The notes under the pieces: model-generated | Told to the model about the DNA's origin: nothing | Seen by the model: only the letters and a program-made list of their open reading frames with translations | Database searches by the model: none | In this document: positions 32,348 through 44,961 of the stretch, in pieces | How positions within the stretch are numbered: the first letter of the stretch is position 1 | Layout of the letters: each line of letters begins with the position of its first letter | DNA from: Gaeumannomyces sp. JS-464 | Lineage: Eukaryota; Ascomycota; Sordariomycetes; Magnaporthales; Magnaporthaceae | DNA: 64,000 nucleotides | Direction of reading: 5' to 3' | Assembly: GCA_002197995.1 (NCBI GenBank) | Contig: NGZR01000004.1 | Span: forward strand, 5,518,001-5,582,000 | Translations under genes and position numbers: made by a program

Positions 32348-34742
32348 GTCGGCGGGCGGCTGTGCTGTGATGGGATAGGGACAAGCAAATCACGTCTCAG
32401 GTTAGGGGCTTCGGTCTCCCCTTCAAACAATTGAGCAACCTGTAGGCAACGACAGCAGACAGAAAAATCACAAGAGGACGCAAAGTCCAGAGTCCTCGAC
32501 AGGGCAGCAAGGGCATTTTGTACATCTACGACTAACCCATGTCTCTTACTTGGTCTGATACAACGCTGACGAGCTGCAGATGGTTGACAGATGGCCATGG
32601 TTGGGGTTTAGGCGGAGCGAAGTCAAATGCGAAAAAATTGGATTGCACGACACTGGGCATCTCTGGAGTTCGGCAGTTGGATTGGTATGCGGAGAGGCGT
32701 GCGGGGGTGGGTGGGGAACCTTGTGCAGGAGGCGGTTTTGGGTTGCTTGCTGCCGATGATGGCGGCTGCGGGCGGCTCGAGGTATCTGGAGTGCCGTCTT
32801 CCGACCGTCGGGAGGGGCTTAGCAGACGTCTCTTCAACCTCCGCACCTACGCGGGCCGTTGTGCCCGATATTTCTGGTCTGCCTAGCTGTGCGACCCCCA
32901 TACTGTTTCCTCCCGCTGCAGAGCAGAGGACCCACTGCCAGGCGACGCAGCGAGGCCGGCGAGACGATGCAGGCCGTGCTGATGTCCAAAGCTTGTTCGG
33001 TCGGGTTGCCTCCCGGGCCGAAGCGAGCGAGGCCCAGCTCCGGGCTTTGGGCTGTCGTCTGGTCCTCGTTCGTCGAGGCGTCGGGCAGGCAATGGCTGGG
33101 TGTTATATGATCAAAATCTACATTCTCGAGTCTCAAACACGGATTCGTGCACCAGGCCGTTGGCTGGACGGTGCACTCGATCGGCTAGCCCACGTGCTAC
33201 CCGCCTAGTTTCAGCCCCCAGGGCGGGCAATCTTGTCTGGCTCCCAGCTCGCTCGGGTTCTCGCTCATTGAACCGCCAACGACAGCTCGTATCGGTAGTC
33301 TGGAACCCGAGGCGATGGTACCTGGACTGGCGTCCGATCATGGCTTGAAGATGGTCGCTGTGCGCGCAGTAGCCTCAATCCCATCGTCCCAACGTTTGTG
33401 CTGCTCGGACAGGGGAGCAGCAGGCAAGCCCGACAAAAGCAAGATTAGACAGCAGCAGGGCCACCAATAGTGGGACGGCTCGGCCTAGATGGTGCCATCG
33501 TCCCGGGCTTTTGGGCTCTGGGCTGAGGCGCGCGCGTGCCATAAAATTCTGTGATTCCTCTGGGCTCGTTGGCCGAGTGGGTGGTGGGCGGCTAGCACAA
33601 TTCACAGAATGCTGTGCATCGAATGGATCCCAATCCCCTCCCCTGGGTGCATGTGGGCGGGGTGAGCGGTGGATCCCACGTGATATTGAGTCTTTCCTGA
33701 TGCGGCCAGGTCCCGTGGCGCCAGCACAACGGCAAGCCGCCAAGCGCAGGCCCAACGCCCGCCACTGGCCGATGGAGAACTGGGCCAGACGAGCCGCAGC
33801 GCAGGCAGGGACTACCCCCCAGCCGCTGTCCCAGGGGGCTCGCCAGCGGTCTGCCAGCTGCCAGCCGGTGCTGCAATTGATTCTGACCGCCCGCCTCCTT
33901 GCCGGGCCTCCTCTCTCCTTTGAGCCACAGCCAACACCATGCAGATGGCAATGCTTGGCCTGCCTTTGGATCCAGCCAGCAGCCAATACCGCATTAGCCC
34001 GCCTTCTCCCGCCGGCACAACGAACCTCTGCAGCCTGCTTCGAGACAGCCAGACGACCAGACTGAAGGCTGGCTCCAGCCATTTAGCCATCCATCCATCC
34101 ATCCACCATCGAGCCCGCACCCACGCCCACGCCCTCGCCCACGCCGCGCTCGCTTCGTGTCCAACGCACACGCCGACGATCACTCCCATAAACCCGATCG
34201 TTCCCAGAGATTCGCTGCCGCTGCCGGGTGCTGCTCAATCAACCGCCCGCGGGGGCCCTCGCCTTCCTCCCTCTCCCTTCGTCCCACCGCGCGAGCGCAC
34301 CCCCTTTCCCAACAACCGGCCGACGCTTCCGCCGATCCCGTCTCCCGATTGTCCCGCCCATGATAGAGTCATCCGTGGACTATAGCCCTCGTGCCTGCCT
34401 GCCTGCCTGTCCCCAAGCCCCAGGGAAGCGTTGGCCTGGGCCAGCACGCTGTCCCGGACTGAGAAGTGCAGATGATGGTTCGTCCGCTTCCAGTGCTTTC
34501 TGCCCAGCCCGCCCCCTGAACGCCTGCCCTGCACCACCATGTCACAAGTGGGCACAAGGCTCCAGACCGGCCTAGCCGCCTGCGGCTGTCCGCAGGGTTC
34601 ACACGGTATTTGTGGGCCCCTCGCCGACGCCAGCCTCGACCTGCCCGGCCCGCGTCGTCGCCTTGCAGCTTTGCTCGTGAACCTTGTCTGCCCCTTTCTT
34701 TTGACTCTCGTCTTCCGCATCGACCCCACTGTTTGACTTGCC
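32348..34742. other. 2.4-kb intergenic region
   Basis: Divergent promoter region between the MFS gene and the Zds1-like gene. Open frames lack domains. An ATCC microsatellite lies near 34088-34108, and a TGCC one near 34393-34410. The CT- and CG-rich stretch from about 33900 to 34740 probably belongs to the promoter and 5' leader of the Zds1-like gene. Confidence 0.45.
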
Positions 34743-37700
34743 ATGGCCGCCGTCCCGGGTCGGCTCTGTCGTCCCATCGCCTCGCTGACTCGCTGCTCCG
34801 CGCGGTGGATATTTCTAGACCTCGTCTCGACCCCGCGATGTCGCGGCAGCAGCTTCTCGAGCCGACGAGGCCATGCCCCCCAGCTCTCCATCTCCGACCC
34901 TAGCCACCATGTCACCGAGGCAATAGGTACCATGTACGGAGATAGCGACGACGAGTCGGGGCCTGACAGCCGCCGCGAGAGCCGCCAGGACCACCCCCTC
35001 TCCCCCGAGGTCGCCAGGAAGGGACGCCCACTGAGCTTCCTCTCGTCGCCCGCCGGAGGAGAGCAGATAAGGTCCCCGACGGTGCCGCCAACGTGCTACC
35101 CGAAGCGCGCCAAAAGCTTGCGCGCTCGACATCTGAGCAAACCACGCCGACCTTGACGATCCCCACAGGCGATGATGACGTGAATGGCCTCAAGAAATCA
35201 CATACACTGCCCACGCGCACCTCAAGCAAGCGTGCAGGCTCATCGGACGGTCCGGCTTCACCTGGCCCCATGTCGCCAATGTCGCCCACCCTGTCGCTGC
35301 GCGACGTACAAGAAGCCGAGTCGTCGCAATTTCCACTGGGCAGCATCGACAACCCCAACGACATCGCCCAGGAGCTCAGCAACCTGCAGGCCCTCCGGCG
35401 CATGTCCATGGATGTCGGAAACAACAGCGACCCCGACCTGCTGCCATTTTCTGGAATATCGCTGATAGCCATGCCAACTATCGCGCCCTCCGGGGAGGAT
35501 GACGCCGGCGACTTGTCGCGCCTGCTCTGGTGCCCGCCAAGGTGCATCCCGAGCTGGCACCAGACCAGTTCAAGAATTTTCTCGAGGACAGGGTTAAGAC
35601 CATCAAGAGGCGGTCAGGAGACTCTATGCTGTCTGTCGAAGGGCTCGAGAGGAACAACTCGGCCAGCCTGAGGAGGAAAAAATCGATGCTCTCGAGGCAG
35701 ATCGACAACGCCGCCAGCACCACGGGCGACGACGGCGCCGAGCAACTAGAACGGCAGCGCTCGACCAACGGAAGACCCGCCCCGGAGCTCAGCCTCAACG
35801 AGCTCGTCAAAGATCCCACCAAGGCCGTCCAGAAGCTAGCGCAGGAGACCCAAGAAGCTGCCGCGCAAGGGGACATGCCTATACTGCCCGTCGCTCCCGG
35901 TATGGGCCTGAGGAGATCAACAAGAACCACATACAGGAAAGGAGGCAGTCTTCGCCACGGGGATCGCGCTCCCTTTGCCAAGCGAGTCGCCGCCAGGGAG
36001 GCCGAGAAGGATGGAGACAAGGACGCCGAGGACCCGGCAGTGCCGCCCATCCCCAAGATAGAAGCGCCCCCAGGCCATGCCCTCGCTCGCGTCCAGAGCG
36101 AGCCCGTGTCTGGCGGCGAGACGAACTTCTCCGCCCGACAAGATCGGTCAGGAGACAGCAACCGTTCCAGAGAGACGCTCTGTCACCGACGTCGCCCTCA
36201 GTCACGGATCCTTCCGCCGCCTCCTCCCCATCCGCACAGCCACATGCGGATGAAACCCCGATTAGTCCCGGCACATCGTTGTCGGCACAGCCCAGCGCCT
36301 GGGAGAGACCCAGGACTTCAGACTCCTCTCGCTCGGCCCCTTCGGTCCCACAGATTGTCGAGACCCCACCACCCGCGACGGAGGACGAGGACGACTCTGT
36401 CTCGTCAGGCCAGAAGACTTCACGGGCCTTCCCGCAGAGATCGTCATCGCAAAAGTCGACGGAGAGCCAACAGGCAGACCAGCAACCCCCTCCACGCTCG
36501 CAGAAGCGCCCCCCATCAACCAAGTCGCACGAGCCACCCCGGTCGGGATTCCGCCCGCCACGGACACCTCCAAAGCCCAGGGCCTGGAAAATCTAGCACA
36601 GAACCTTACTTCTCCATCAGGGAGCGGTGGCGCCAGTCGGACCGACAGTCTCACGTTCATCCCAACACTCTCGCCGTCGGAGGACAAGGAGAGAGGGAAT
36701 CTAAGGAGAAGGAGAAGGACGAGGGCGAGTCCACCAAGTCGACGGCCTGGAAGTGGTTCCGCGGCGAGGACAGGGAGAAGAAGAAGAAGGAAAAGGAAGA
36801 GCAGGCCAAGAAGGCGCGCAGCAGAACGTCTGCGGAAAAAGGCCACGACAATGCGCGGTTGGACGTGCTCCAGAACAGCATCGACAACGCGCTGCAGAGA
36901 GGCCGGAGAGCCTGCTGCTGGACCGCGACTCGGTCGACAACAAGCTGCACGACGAGCGGAAGAAGGAGAGCGGCAGGAAATCAGGCGAGGGGAAGAAGGA
37001 GAAGGACGGCTTCTTCGGGTCCATCTTCGGCAGTAAGAAGACAAAGGGCGACAAGGACGGCGGGAGCGACTCCAAGTCCTCGCTGGGAGGCGTGGGCGGC
37101 CGGGGCAAGCAGCGAGCACTGTCACCAGAACCGCCGCCGAGGCAGCTGGTGCCCGACGTCGACTACCACTACACGCGGTTCCCGATCGTGGAGGAGCGAG
37201 CGATCTACCGGATGGCCCACATCAAGCTTGCGAACCCGCGGCGGTCGCTGCTGAGCCAGGTGCTGCTGTCCAACTTTATGTACTCGTACCTGGCCAAGGT
37301 GCAGGCCATGCACCCGCAGCTTAACGTGCCCGTGTCGCCGCAGCAAAAACGTCAGGAAGAGGAGCGGAAGCGGCGCGAGCAGGAACAGCAGCAGCAATAC
37401 TTGATGGAGCAGCAGCAGATGCACGAGGCGGAACAGGACGATGGCCAGAACAGCTTCGACCAGTACAACTTTGACTACCACCGCGTACGTTAGGTCGCAA
37501 CCCCGTGCCGCCTGTGCTGGTGCTATTCCCTTGCCCGCACCAGCTGACCTCTAACGCTTGCTTCTCTCCCTCCAGTCCTCGAACCAGTATGGGGACCCTC
37601 AGCAGCAGAACGATAGCTCTATCGACTACATTGACGACTCGCAGATATACGAGTATGATCAACAACAGAGAGATCCATCTGGTCAGCATGGCCGTGGCGA

Positions 37701-37794
37701 TCAGAACGGTGGCCAGGGTGGTCGCCAAGGCCGTCAATACTACGAGTACGAGCAGCACGAGGATGGCCCGCGACGCGACGACGACATGTGGTGA
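34743..37794 (+). CDS. ZDS1: Zds1/Zds2-like protein with Zds_C domain; several frameshifts
   Basis: Zds proteins bind the Cdc55/B55 subunit of PP2A and control mitotic entry, polarity and sexual or asexual development in fungi. The N-terminal block has RRGHAPQLSISDPSHHVTEA and MYGDSDDESG. The frame from 34743 is open into it, but the start could be 34838 if one base is missing. The segment V-PAKVHPELAPDQFKNFLE, with SLRRKKSMLSRQ, is typical of fungal Zds. The C-terminal Zds_C domain runs DGFFGSIFGSKK, YTRFPIVEERAIYRMAHIKL and SLLSQVLLSNFMYSYLAKVQ. An intron at 37485-37575 joins DYHR to SSNQYG, and the protein ends at 37794. One-base shifts occur near 35085, 35525, 36160-36600, 36700 and 36905. 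Confidence 0.9.
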
Positions 37795-39737
37795 GATGGT
37801 CAGCGCATGCAAGTCAGGCATCACACTTGATTTCCGGCCATCGACGTGCCTGCTCGTCTGCTCTCTCCCAGCCTACCATCTACCTACTACCTAGTATTTA
37901 TCACTGTTGGCAGCTAGCTGTTACCGCCGCTGCTTTTTCCATTCACCTGTCCTGTCGCTCGCTGTTCCCAAGAGGGCAAACACACAATTTATTGACTGCA
38001 TATAGACCTTGTCGCAACCGAGTTAGCCTAGAGGAGATTGACGTGCGGAGACGTGAATGAAACAACCGGGGTCGGGCCACCCAAAGAAGAGCGCGTGGCC
38101 CGAGGGAAAGCATCTTGTTATATTGGGCGGGAGGCAGGCACATACACCTTGGGACGAAACGCCCTTGAGCTATTAAAATATCCTTCTTTGAACCAAGCAC
38201 CCGCCATATCTTCTCACCATCCTGTTTGTTCCCGTCTGTTTTCTGTTTTTTTATTTCTCCCATACACTGGTACATTATCAGTGTCCCGGCGCCTCTGGGA
38301 TCACTTGCCCATCCACGCCACGCCACACATGGAATCTGGCCTTGGTTCCTCGACCCGGCGGTAGTGGGAGGCACTGGGATGCCCTATACGACCACTCGCT
38401 GTTTCTTTACTCTTACGTTTCTTTTGCTGCGTGGCGGTCTTTTCTTTTTTCGTCTTCATTTTTTCAACTCCGGTATTATGTTATATACTGGAAGCGTACG
38501 TGCATAGCCGGCGAAGGGGCTTTCTTGGGAAATCCTGTTCTACACCAACAGCATTTATCGCCGCATGTATCTCCTTTCGCAATTGAGGCGCGCACCGCCT
38601 ACCTCCTTGGGACATGTGGGTGAATGGGCATGGTCGGCTGTCCAACGATGACCCTTGTATCGCAGCGTTTCCACCTGGTTTTGTGCCTTGGGCTGATGAC
38701 GTATATGGACATGCCCGCCTGGAAGAGAAGCCAGAAAATTCCGAGGGCTAGCAGTGAGTGGCTGTTCAGTCTTTTGGGTCTTTTGATTGCCTCTCAGATG
38801 GGCGATGGGCTCTACAGTCCACCTATGTTGATGCCGATCATTTATGGCTACTGGCTCCTCCAGGCGTTGGCTCAGGTCAAGCAAGGCCAGCACCGCCGCA
38901 GGCTCTCCAACCACCCACGCTAAACCACATCTGCCTGGATGGCCCACATATTTCCGGGAGCTCTTGCCCGATGAGGAGTCAGCCAGGTACCTCGAGAAAC
39001 AGTGCAAACGGATCGAGATGGCAGCCATTCACGCACCATTCGAACCACAGCCCCGTGCTCCAAACGTAGCTTTTTTTGTGCCTCGACTGCGCTCTGCTCT
39101 GGTGCACACAGCAAACAAACGTCGAGCTGCAAATAATCAAATCGATTCAGAGCGGGCTCCCAGCCAGATTGAATTTTATTTTGAAGATAAAGCAGCAGAA
39201 GAAAAAAAAGTAGAGCACACGTGCAGCAAGCGAGCGGTTTTCGGGCGCCCCTGCCTCGACAGGAATTTTTCTTTTTTTTTCTTCTTGGGTTTTGGGTCCG
39301 TCCACCGTTGCAGTAATTTGATAGCAGGCCAGAGACAACGCATCGCATCAACGCCTGCCCTTCCTGCCACCACCGACCATCCTGGCCCTGCCTCTTGCGC
39401 CGCCACACCATCAGCACCACCACCGCCCTTGCGCAAACTTTGCTCCCACCAGCAGCAGTCGCGCGCCTCCACCAAACTTCCTTTGCACGCAATTGCCTCC
39501 CCCTCCCGCAAAACTCTCGTGGCCGGCAAGCGCGCCATCGCCTCATCAACCTGGGCTGCCACCCACCCCAGCCCGCCAGCCTCGATTCCACAGCCGGCCC
39601 TTCCTCCCCGACCGACCCATCGACGACGACGACTGCCGCGAGCCCACGAGTGCGCCTGCTCGCTCCGACGACGCTGACTTCCTGTCTCCCGCCCGCCTCT
39701 TTTTTCGCTGCGCGACCGACCTCCCCCACTGCCCGCC
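37795..39737. other. 1.9-kb intergenic region
   Basis: Contains the 3' UTR of the Zds1-like gene and the promoter of the DUF2433 gene. A hydrophobic open frame at 38624-38923 is discussed separately, but I do not call it a gene. T-rich blocks occur near 38230 and 38450, and A- or T-rich runs near 39180-39290. Confidence 0.45.
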
Positions 39738-42410
39738 ATGGCATCTGTGAGCTCCCTCCGATTTTCATTAGCTGCCCTCCGTGCTCTCTTGCCCTGTCGT
39801 GCCTGTCCCCGGTCGTGATAGTTTCCCCACCCAGCTTGGCGCACACGCCGACTCACCAGGCTCCTCGGGCTCTGCTTGATCCTGTCCGCCATTGGTCGCC
39901 GTGCTCGCGGGCCAACAGAGCACGACGATGGCTCCCGCGATGGTCGTCGAGGCGGCAACGCCCACCAGGAACCCTGCCGCCTCGCGACCCAGCGCCAGCC
40001 GCGTGCACCACCGAGCCGTCGCCGTGCCCAGACTGACCAGATACTCTCCCCGGACGCAGCACCCACCGAGACATCCCTACGGCAACAACCAGGGCTATAT
40101 GCCAAACGGCGCTGTCGGCGGCCACTCGGTCGCGGTCCCTCCTGGTGCCACTCCCCTGCTGCCGAACCAGGGCCGCATCATCCAGACGGGGCCCATCCGG
40201 GTGCTCTGCATCGCCGACGTCCGAGGTACGAGATGGAATTGCTCGCTTGTTTGTGCCCGACCGCTGCGCCGCGCACGCCCTCGATCGAAGCTGGGCTGGG
40301 CCTGCTTGCTGACGCCTTGTTTGCCAACCACCCTCCCCAAACAGGAAACCTACGATCGCTCAACGACCTTGCCAAGCAAGCACGCGCCGACTACATTGTT
40401 CATACTGGAGACTTTGGCTTCTACGATGATACGTCTCTGGAGCGGATTGCCGAGAAGTCAGTCATACACAGCTCGCTCCCCCAATCATCTCCCACCTGTT
40501 CCCCACCCGCCACGTCCGAAAAACCAAACACCCCTCCAAGGCTAACCAGGGACCCTACCTCGTCGCTCTTTTCGCAGGACTCTTAAGCACGTAGCTCAGT
40601 ACTCTCCACTCATCCCTGAGCATGTCAAGAAGCAGATCCAGGCTGGCGGCGGCGGCCCGGTCAAGCAACGGTTTGCCCCACATGATCTCCCCCTCTCAGA
40701 GCTGTCGATGCTGCTGAAGGGCGAATTCAAGCTCGACGTGCCTGTCTACACAGTCTGGGGCGCCTGCGAAGATGTGCGGGTACTGGAGAAGTTCCGTTCC
40801 AAGGAGTACAAGGTGACGAACCTGTTCATTATCGATGAGGCTCAGTCGATGCTGCTTGAGATCGGAGGCGTGAAGCTTCGGCTGCTGGGCCTGGGCGGCG
40901 CCGTCGTCATGCACAAGCTCTTTGACAACGGCGAGGGCAGGACGACCATTGCTGCGCGGTCAGGGTACTATGTGGACCACGCTGCTGCAGATGGGTGAGC
41001 TTGTCGACACGGCCAACCGCGTCTATGACCCGACCGAAACTCGCGTTTTCGTCACGCACGCCTCCCCGCCCGTGAGGGCATCCTGAACCAGCTGTCGGTC
41101 ACCCTCAAGGCCGACTTCTCCATCTCGGCCGGCCTCCACTTCCGCTACGGTAGCTCGTACAACGAGTTCTCGGTTAACCCCACCCTGGACCACTACCGCG
41201 GAAAGCTGGCCGCCAGCAAGGCCTCGTTCAACGACGTGTGGGAGACGGTCAAGGCCGAGGTTGAGCCCGCGATCCAGCAGAACGAGGCCCAGCAGAACCT
41301 GCTCAAGAACGCGCTCGGCATCGTCGAGAAGATGCACCACGGCTGCCGGCGGCAACCCCTTTGGCGGCGCGGTCGGCGCTGCCGTCGGCCAGGTCGACGA
41401 GAGCGCATTCAAGAACATGTGGAACTTCAACCTGGCGGATGCCGCCTTCGGCTACCTGGTTCTGGAGATCCAAGACGGCCGTATCGGTACCGAGATGAGG
41501 GCCCAGGGGTTCAACTTCTCACACCGTGGCGCAAAGCAGCAGCCCAACGTGTCTGGGGTCCCTGCCGGAGCACCGAACGCCCCCGCCGCCGCCCCGATCC
41601 CCGCGCGCCAGCACTCGACGCAGCCAGAGTCGGCCACTAAACCCTCGCCGGCACCGGCTGCGCACGTTAAGCCGGCGACGCCGCAGCCCAGCGCATCGAC
41701 GCCTGTCCCTAACGAAAACGAGAAGCCGTCGTCGGGCCCTGGTGCCAACGGCTCTGCGCCGTCGCCAGCACCCAGGCGGGACACGGAAAACATCATAGGT
41801 CTGTTTGTCATGAACGCACAGAGCGACGAGCAGGTGCGCGACCTATTCGCCGAAGAGGACCGTGCGCACATCATCAAGATAGACAAGTGGGGCGCCACCA
41901 ACAAGGTGATTCACTTCAAGACAGCCGAGGAACGCGACGGCGCCATGGCGCGCCTGCCCGACGACGTCAAGGGCTCGCGCCCGCACGAGGACCGCAGCAA
42001 GCCGCTGTTCCGCATCTTCCAGCAGCGGGAGCCGCGCGAGCCCCGTGAGCCGCGTGACCCCAACAAGTCGTTCGGCGGCCGTGGTGGTGCGGGCACGTGG
42101 GGAGCAGCCGCGGCAACAACGGGCCGCAAGGTCCTGGTGGCCCGGGAGGCCCCAATGCCGGCTACCGTAGCGCAGGTGGCGGCACGGCCAGCGACTCTGA
42201 GGGCGCGGGCCGGCGAGGCGGCCGTGTCGTGGTGGTGGCGGCCGCGGCGGAGACCGAGGAGAGCGCGGACCGTACCGTGGCGACCGTGGCGACCGCAGCG
42301 ACAACCGGGGAGGTGACCGTGGACCGAGGAACCGTGGCCCGCGCGGCGGCATGAAGGGTGAGGGTGGCTCGGCCAGCCCCGCGCCCTCGTCTGCGGCACC
42401 ACCCGAGTAA
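39738..42410 (+). CDS. DUF2433 family metallophosphoesterase-like protein with RGG-rich tail; frameshifted
   Basis: Fungus-specific DUF2433 family, function unknown. The start at 39738 encodes MAS, joined across an intron (39747-39918) to [20 protein letters not shown]. Further introns are at 40226-40344 and 40457-40577. The domain begins [21 protein letters not shown], then [31 protein letters not shown] and VFVTHASP. These follow the layout of calcineurin-like phosphoesterases, but with changed metal ligands. An Ala/Pro-rich linker and a segment with [18 protein letters not shown] and [20 protein letters not shown] follow, then Arg-Gly-rich repeats ending SAAPPE at 42410. Frame changes near 40958, 41067, 41340 and after 42100 are each followed by conserved protein. 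Confidence 0.87.
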
Positions 42411-43515
42411 TGTTGGAGAGGTGGTCTGATCAGTCGGGTTGAAGCGGGTAGAGAAAAACAGGGAACAAGCAGTTGTCATTAACGGTGTTGGTCTTTTTTT
42501 TCTTTTAACTGTTCGCGCTACCTGTTTTGCGTGTCTTTTCTTGACGCGGGCGAAGCTCTTGCTTGTTTCTCTCTGGAATATCTTCCGGTCCCTGGTGCGC
42601 ATGCCTACTGCCTCAATTCCCAGCTTCTTTTCTTTTTTTTCCTCCGTCTGGATGGTTTGTGGTTTTCTTTTTCACTCGGTTTGTTTTCCGTTTTCCTTTT
42701 TTTTTTTCTTCTTTTTTTTTCACGCCGTCTTTGTCACAACACCGTTTATCTGGAATAGGGCACCCACCACGCATGCTGCCTCGTCCGGTTTTAATTGAAT
42801 TCTTCGTTGTCTATTTTAAACATTTCGCTTGCCTTCACCTCAAAGGGTCACTTTCGGTGCTTGGGGATTACGGAGTAGCGCTGGGAAAGAAATAAAGCCA
42901 AAAACAAAAAAGTTTCCGTCCTTTGTTTGATGGGATCGAGGGTTTGATGGGGGAGACGCCACGGAATGATCAAAGAAGAAAAGAGGAAAAAAATCAGATA
43001 ATGTATGGTTGCTCATGTTCGGGTACGCCTTTGGTGATGTCTGACGCCTCTCGCAAAACTCGTCCCGAGGGTTCTTGGTTTGCGGTGGATTGACTTGCTA
43101 CTGGTATAAAAAGGGGCATCTGCTCCACTGGCCTTGCTACCCCAAGCGCGCTGTGTTTCGATGATACCTGGCTCCTCTGCTTGTGGTCTCTCGCCGGCTG
43201 GCAAGCCGTGATCCTCACCAGCAACTCTAGCTTGGTCTCGCAAGCTAGTATGAACGGGTAATAGGGCTTTGATTCGCAGCTTTGAATGCTTGCTACTCAC
43301 TCGATTAATGTACATCTATTCTGTCTCCAAGGAAAGACAGGTGCTTGTATTGAGATTTCCCTCCCTCCATTTTTTGTTGCTCCGCAAACGCGCTGATGTA
43401 CAGTCAGTCATACACATGATAGAGAAAAGAAGAATGAAAAAAAAAAAAGCGCATGCCCAAAGGGAGGCGAATGGAAGAAAAGATCAAAGTCGATGGCACG
43501 AGAAATCGTTGGTTC
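42411..43515. other. Convergent intergenic region, T-rich
   Basis: A 3'-3' gap between the DUF2433 gene and COQ5. Long T/C-rich stretches at 42490-42520 and 42625-42720 and A-rich runs near 42900-43000 and 43435-43450 suggest untranslated ends. No gene seen. Confidence 0.5.
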
Positions 43516-44592
43516 TCAACCGTCAAGCGGCTTGACGCCCTTGTGGATGGCCGCGACGCCGCCCGTCAGGTCCTCCCAGCCCCTGCCGGGGACGTCGAAG
43601 CCAGCGTCGGCGATCATGTCCCTAAAGTCGCGCTGGGAGGGGAAGCGCTCGATGCTCTCGATCAGGTACTGGTAGCTGTCCCTGTCGCCGGCGACGAGCT
43701 GGCCGATCAGGGGGATAGCGCCAAAGGACCAGCGCTTGTAGACGGCGTTGAAGAGCGGGTGGGCGTCGGCTTTGGAGAACTCGAGGCACGCAAAGACGCC
43801 GCCCGGCCGCAGGGCGCGGTAGGCCTGGCGCAGGGCGGCAGGCACGTCGGCGAAGTTGCGGATGCCGAAGGCGACCGTGTACAGGTCCAGGCTGCCGGGG
43901 GCAGGGACGTTGTGGCGGGGCTTTGCAGGGTTGGGGTGGGACAGGGACGGCTCGTCGAGGAAGTCGGTCGCGTCGGCCTCGAGGAAGGAGAGCGAGGCCA
44001 GCTGGCCTGGCGGGAGCTGGGACTGGGCGCGGGATCGGCCGACGGCGAGCATGGAGGGGTTGATGTCGGAGATGGTGACGTGGACGTCCGGGTTGGAGTT
44101 GACGACGTGGGCGTGGTGCACCATGCGGAAGGCGATGTCGCCCGTGCCACCGGCGACGTCGAGGATGCGCATCGGGGTCGGGTTCAAGGGGTCGGCGGAC
44201 AGGCCCGGGTTGAGCCCGCGCACGAAGTGGTCCTTCCACACGCGGTGCCAGCCGAAGGACATGAGGTCGTTCATCTTGTCGTACGAGTCGGCGACGCTGT
44301 GGAAGACGCCGGCGACGCGCTCTGTCTTTTCCCACTCGGTGACGGTCTCGAAGCCGAAGTGGGTGGCTTTGGTGCGGCGTGCTGCGAATGGGTCTGAGGT
44401 GGAGGTGCTGCTGCTGCTGCTGCTGGTAGGAGTGGCATCGTTGGAGGCTGATGTCGACAGAGGGCGTGAAAAGTGGTCTGAGGAGCATGTTGGTGATATT
44501 GCGGTCGCATGTGCCAAAGGACAGGTTGCGAGGGGCCGTCGCAGCGCGCATTGGCGGAGCGCTGCCCGGAGCGCTGCTGGTCGTGCGGCCAT
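43516..44592 (-). CDS. COQ5: COQ5 2-methoxy-6-polyprenyl-1,4-benzoquinol methylase, mitochondrial
   Basis: C-methyltransferase of ubiquinone biosynthesis, acting in the CoQ synthome on the matrix face of the inner mitochondrial membrane. The single intact exon encodes 358 residues, in the usual size range. Residues 1 to about 70 form a Ser/Arg/Ala-rich presequence with a serine run. The UbiE/COQ5 signature YDKMNDLMSFGWHRVWK is at 104-120, SAM motif I DVAGGTGDIAF at 145-155, TISDINPSMLAVG is the acidic-loop strand, DLYTVAFGIRNFADVPAAL is the post-II region, and ALRPGGVFACLEFSKAD is the second UbiE signature. The end DLTGGVAAIHKGVKP is typical. It lies on the same strand as the microprotein and E1 alpha genes. 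Confidence 0.96.
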   Translation of the reverse strand: MAARPAALRAALRQCALRRPLATCPLAHATAISPTCSSDHFSRPLSTSASNDATPTSSSSSSTSTSDPFAARRTKATHFGFETVTEWEKTERVAGVFHSVADSYDKMNDLMSFGWHRVWKDHFVRGLNPGLSADPLNPTPMRILDVAGGTGDIAFRMVHHAHVVNSNPDVHVTISDINPSMLAVGRSRAQSQLPPGQLASLSFLEADATDFLDEPSLSHPNPAKPRHNVPAPGSLDLYTVAFGIRNFADVPAALRQAYRALRPGGVFACLEFSKADAHPLFNAVYKRWSFGAIPLIGQLVAGDRDSYQYLIESIERFPSQRDFRDMIADAGFDVPGRGWEDLTGGVAAIHKGVKPLDG

Positions 44593-44961
44593 TGGGTCGA
44601 CGGCGCTCGGCAGCGGGCGTGATGTGTGTCTGCGAGCAAGAACCGTCGCCTTGGGTCAGCCCGTCGTCTTTAGGAGTCGCAGCACGATTCTCTTTTGGCC
44701 AATGGAGACCTGTGGCTGCCAGCGTGTGGGCTGCAGTTGTGGCTCAAGCTTCCTCTCTTGGGAGCCAAGCTTCAAGCTGCGACAAGGGTGAGGAGGGGTG
44801 TGCTTGGCAAAGGTCTGTGCGCCGCCCCGTCCGCGGGGCTGGTCTCCGTAATCGCGCTGAAACCGAGAGACCATGCACTGTCCTGTCCTGCCGTTACGGA
44901 AACGGTGCGTGTGTGGGGGGATGCTAAACGGGAGGAAAATGGCCGACACACACAATCTTGC
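44593..44961. promoter_or_regulatory. COQ5 promoter region
   Basis: This 369-bp stretch lies between the microprotein stop and the COQ5 start, both genes on the minus strand. It must contain the COQ5 promoter and 5' leader. No clear TATA box was found. Confidence 0.4.

Noticed and set aside
38844..39677. 277-codon plus-strand frame upstream of the DUF2433 gene
   Set aside because: Pro/Ser/Arg-rich and homopolymer-containing; it overlaps the probable promoter and 5' leader and shows no domain.
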